From the NCBI GenBank assembly GCA_902497185.1, contig CABVEG010000096.1, positions 1 to 6,624 of the forward strand: a stretch of 6,624 bases of DNA. The letters are read 5' to 3'. Of this stretch, positions 6,586 to 6,624 are shown one piece after another (positions within the stretch are counted from its first letter, which is position 1; each line of letters starts with the position of its first letter). A program made the position numbers and the translations under genes. The notes beneath the pieces were generated by a model. It ran no database searches. It was not told the DNA's origin and worked only from the letters and a program-made list of their open reading frames with translations. Source of the stretch: an uncultured Eubacteriales bacterium. Lineage in GTDB: Bacteria > Bacillota > Clostridia > Lachnospirales > CAG-274.

Positions 6586-6624
6586 CTTGAATATGAAGAA
6601 CTAATATGTTAAAATAATTTTAAT

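Noticed and set aside
6486..6624. Riboswitch or structured leader before the iron operon
   Set aside because: The sequence is almost all A/T, lacks stable stems, and the predicted leader is only about 32 nt.

Overview
The window reads as ordinary chromosome of an AT-rich, low-GC Gram-positive anaerobe, most likely a spore-forming member of the Clostridia (Lachnospirales-like). The signs are a SpoVB-type flippase, a DUF4364 protein, a fused FeoA-FeoB iron transporter, strong AGGAGG-type ribosome binding sites, and AT-rich spacers and third codon positions. The exact taxon cannot be fixed from the sequence alone.

Layout, left to right. Positions 1-856 (minus) hold the first 285 codons of uvrC, cut by the left edge. 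Immediately upstream on the same strand, 51 nt away, is a small GNAT acetyltransferase gene (908-1363), so the two probably form a transcription unit. A divergent spacer of about 100 nt separates this pair from spoVB (1468-2976, plus), a lipid II flippase-like membrane protein. spoVB converges on a minus-strand gene for a DUF4364 winged-helix-like protein (3033-3611). Between them sits a 16-bp perfect hairpin whose U-rich tail lies on the minus strand.

After a 169-nt AT-rich spacer with no gene comes a minus-strand operon of two genes. The first is a small ArsC/Spx-family thioredoxin-fold protein with a CxxC motif (6135-6485). Its stop codon overlaps the start of the next gene, a FeoA-FeoB fusion for ferrous iron uptake (3781-6138). 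The promoter of this operon is probably in the last 139 nt of the window, which also carry a 12-nt direct repeat spaced by 30 nt.

How the genes work together: the right half is a ferrous iron import operon with an unexpected small redox-like partner, and DUF4364 lies downstream as a possible but unproven regulator. The left half is DNA repair (uvrC) plus cell envelope or spore functions (spoVB). No stretch longer than 300 nt lacks a gene. I found no tRNA, rRNA, CRISPR array, transposase or prophage gene. I did not find a clearly new biological system. The best leads are the translational coupling of the CxxC protein to FeoAB and the His-rich linker inside the fusion.
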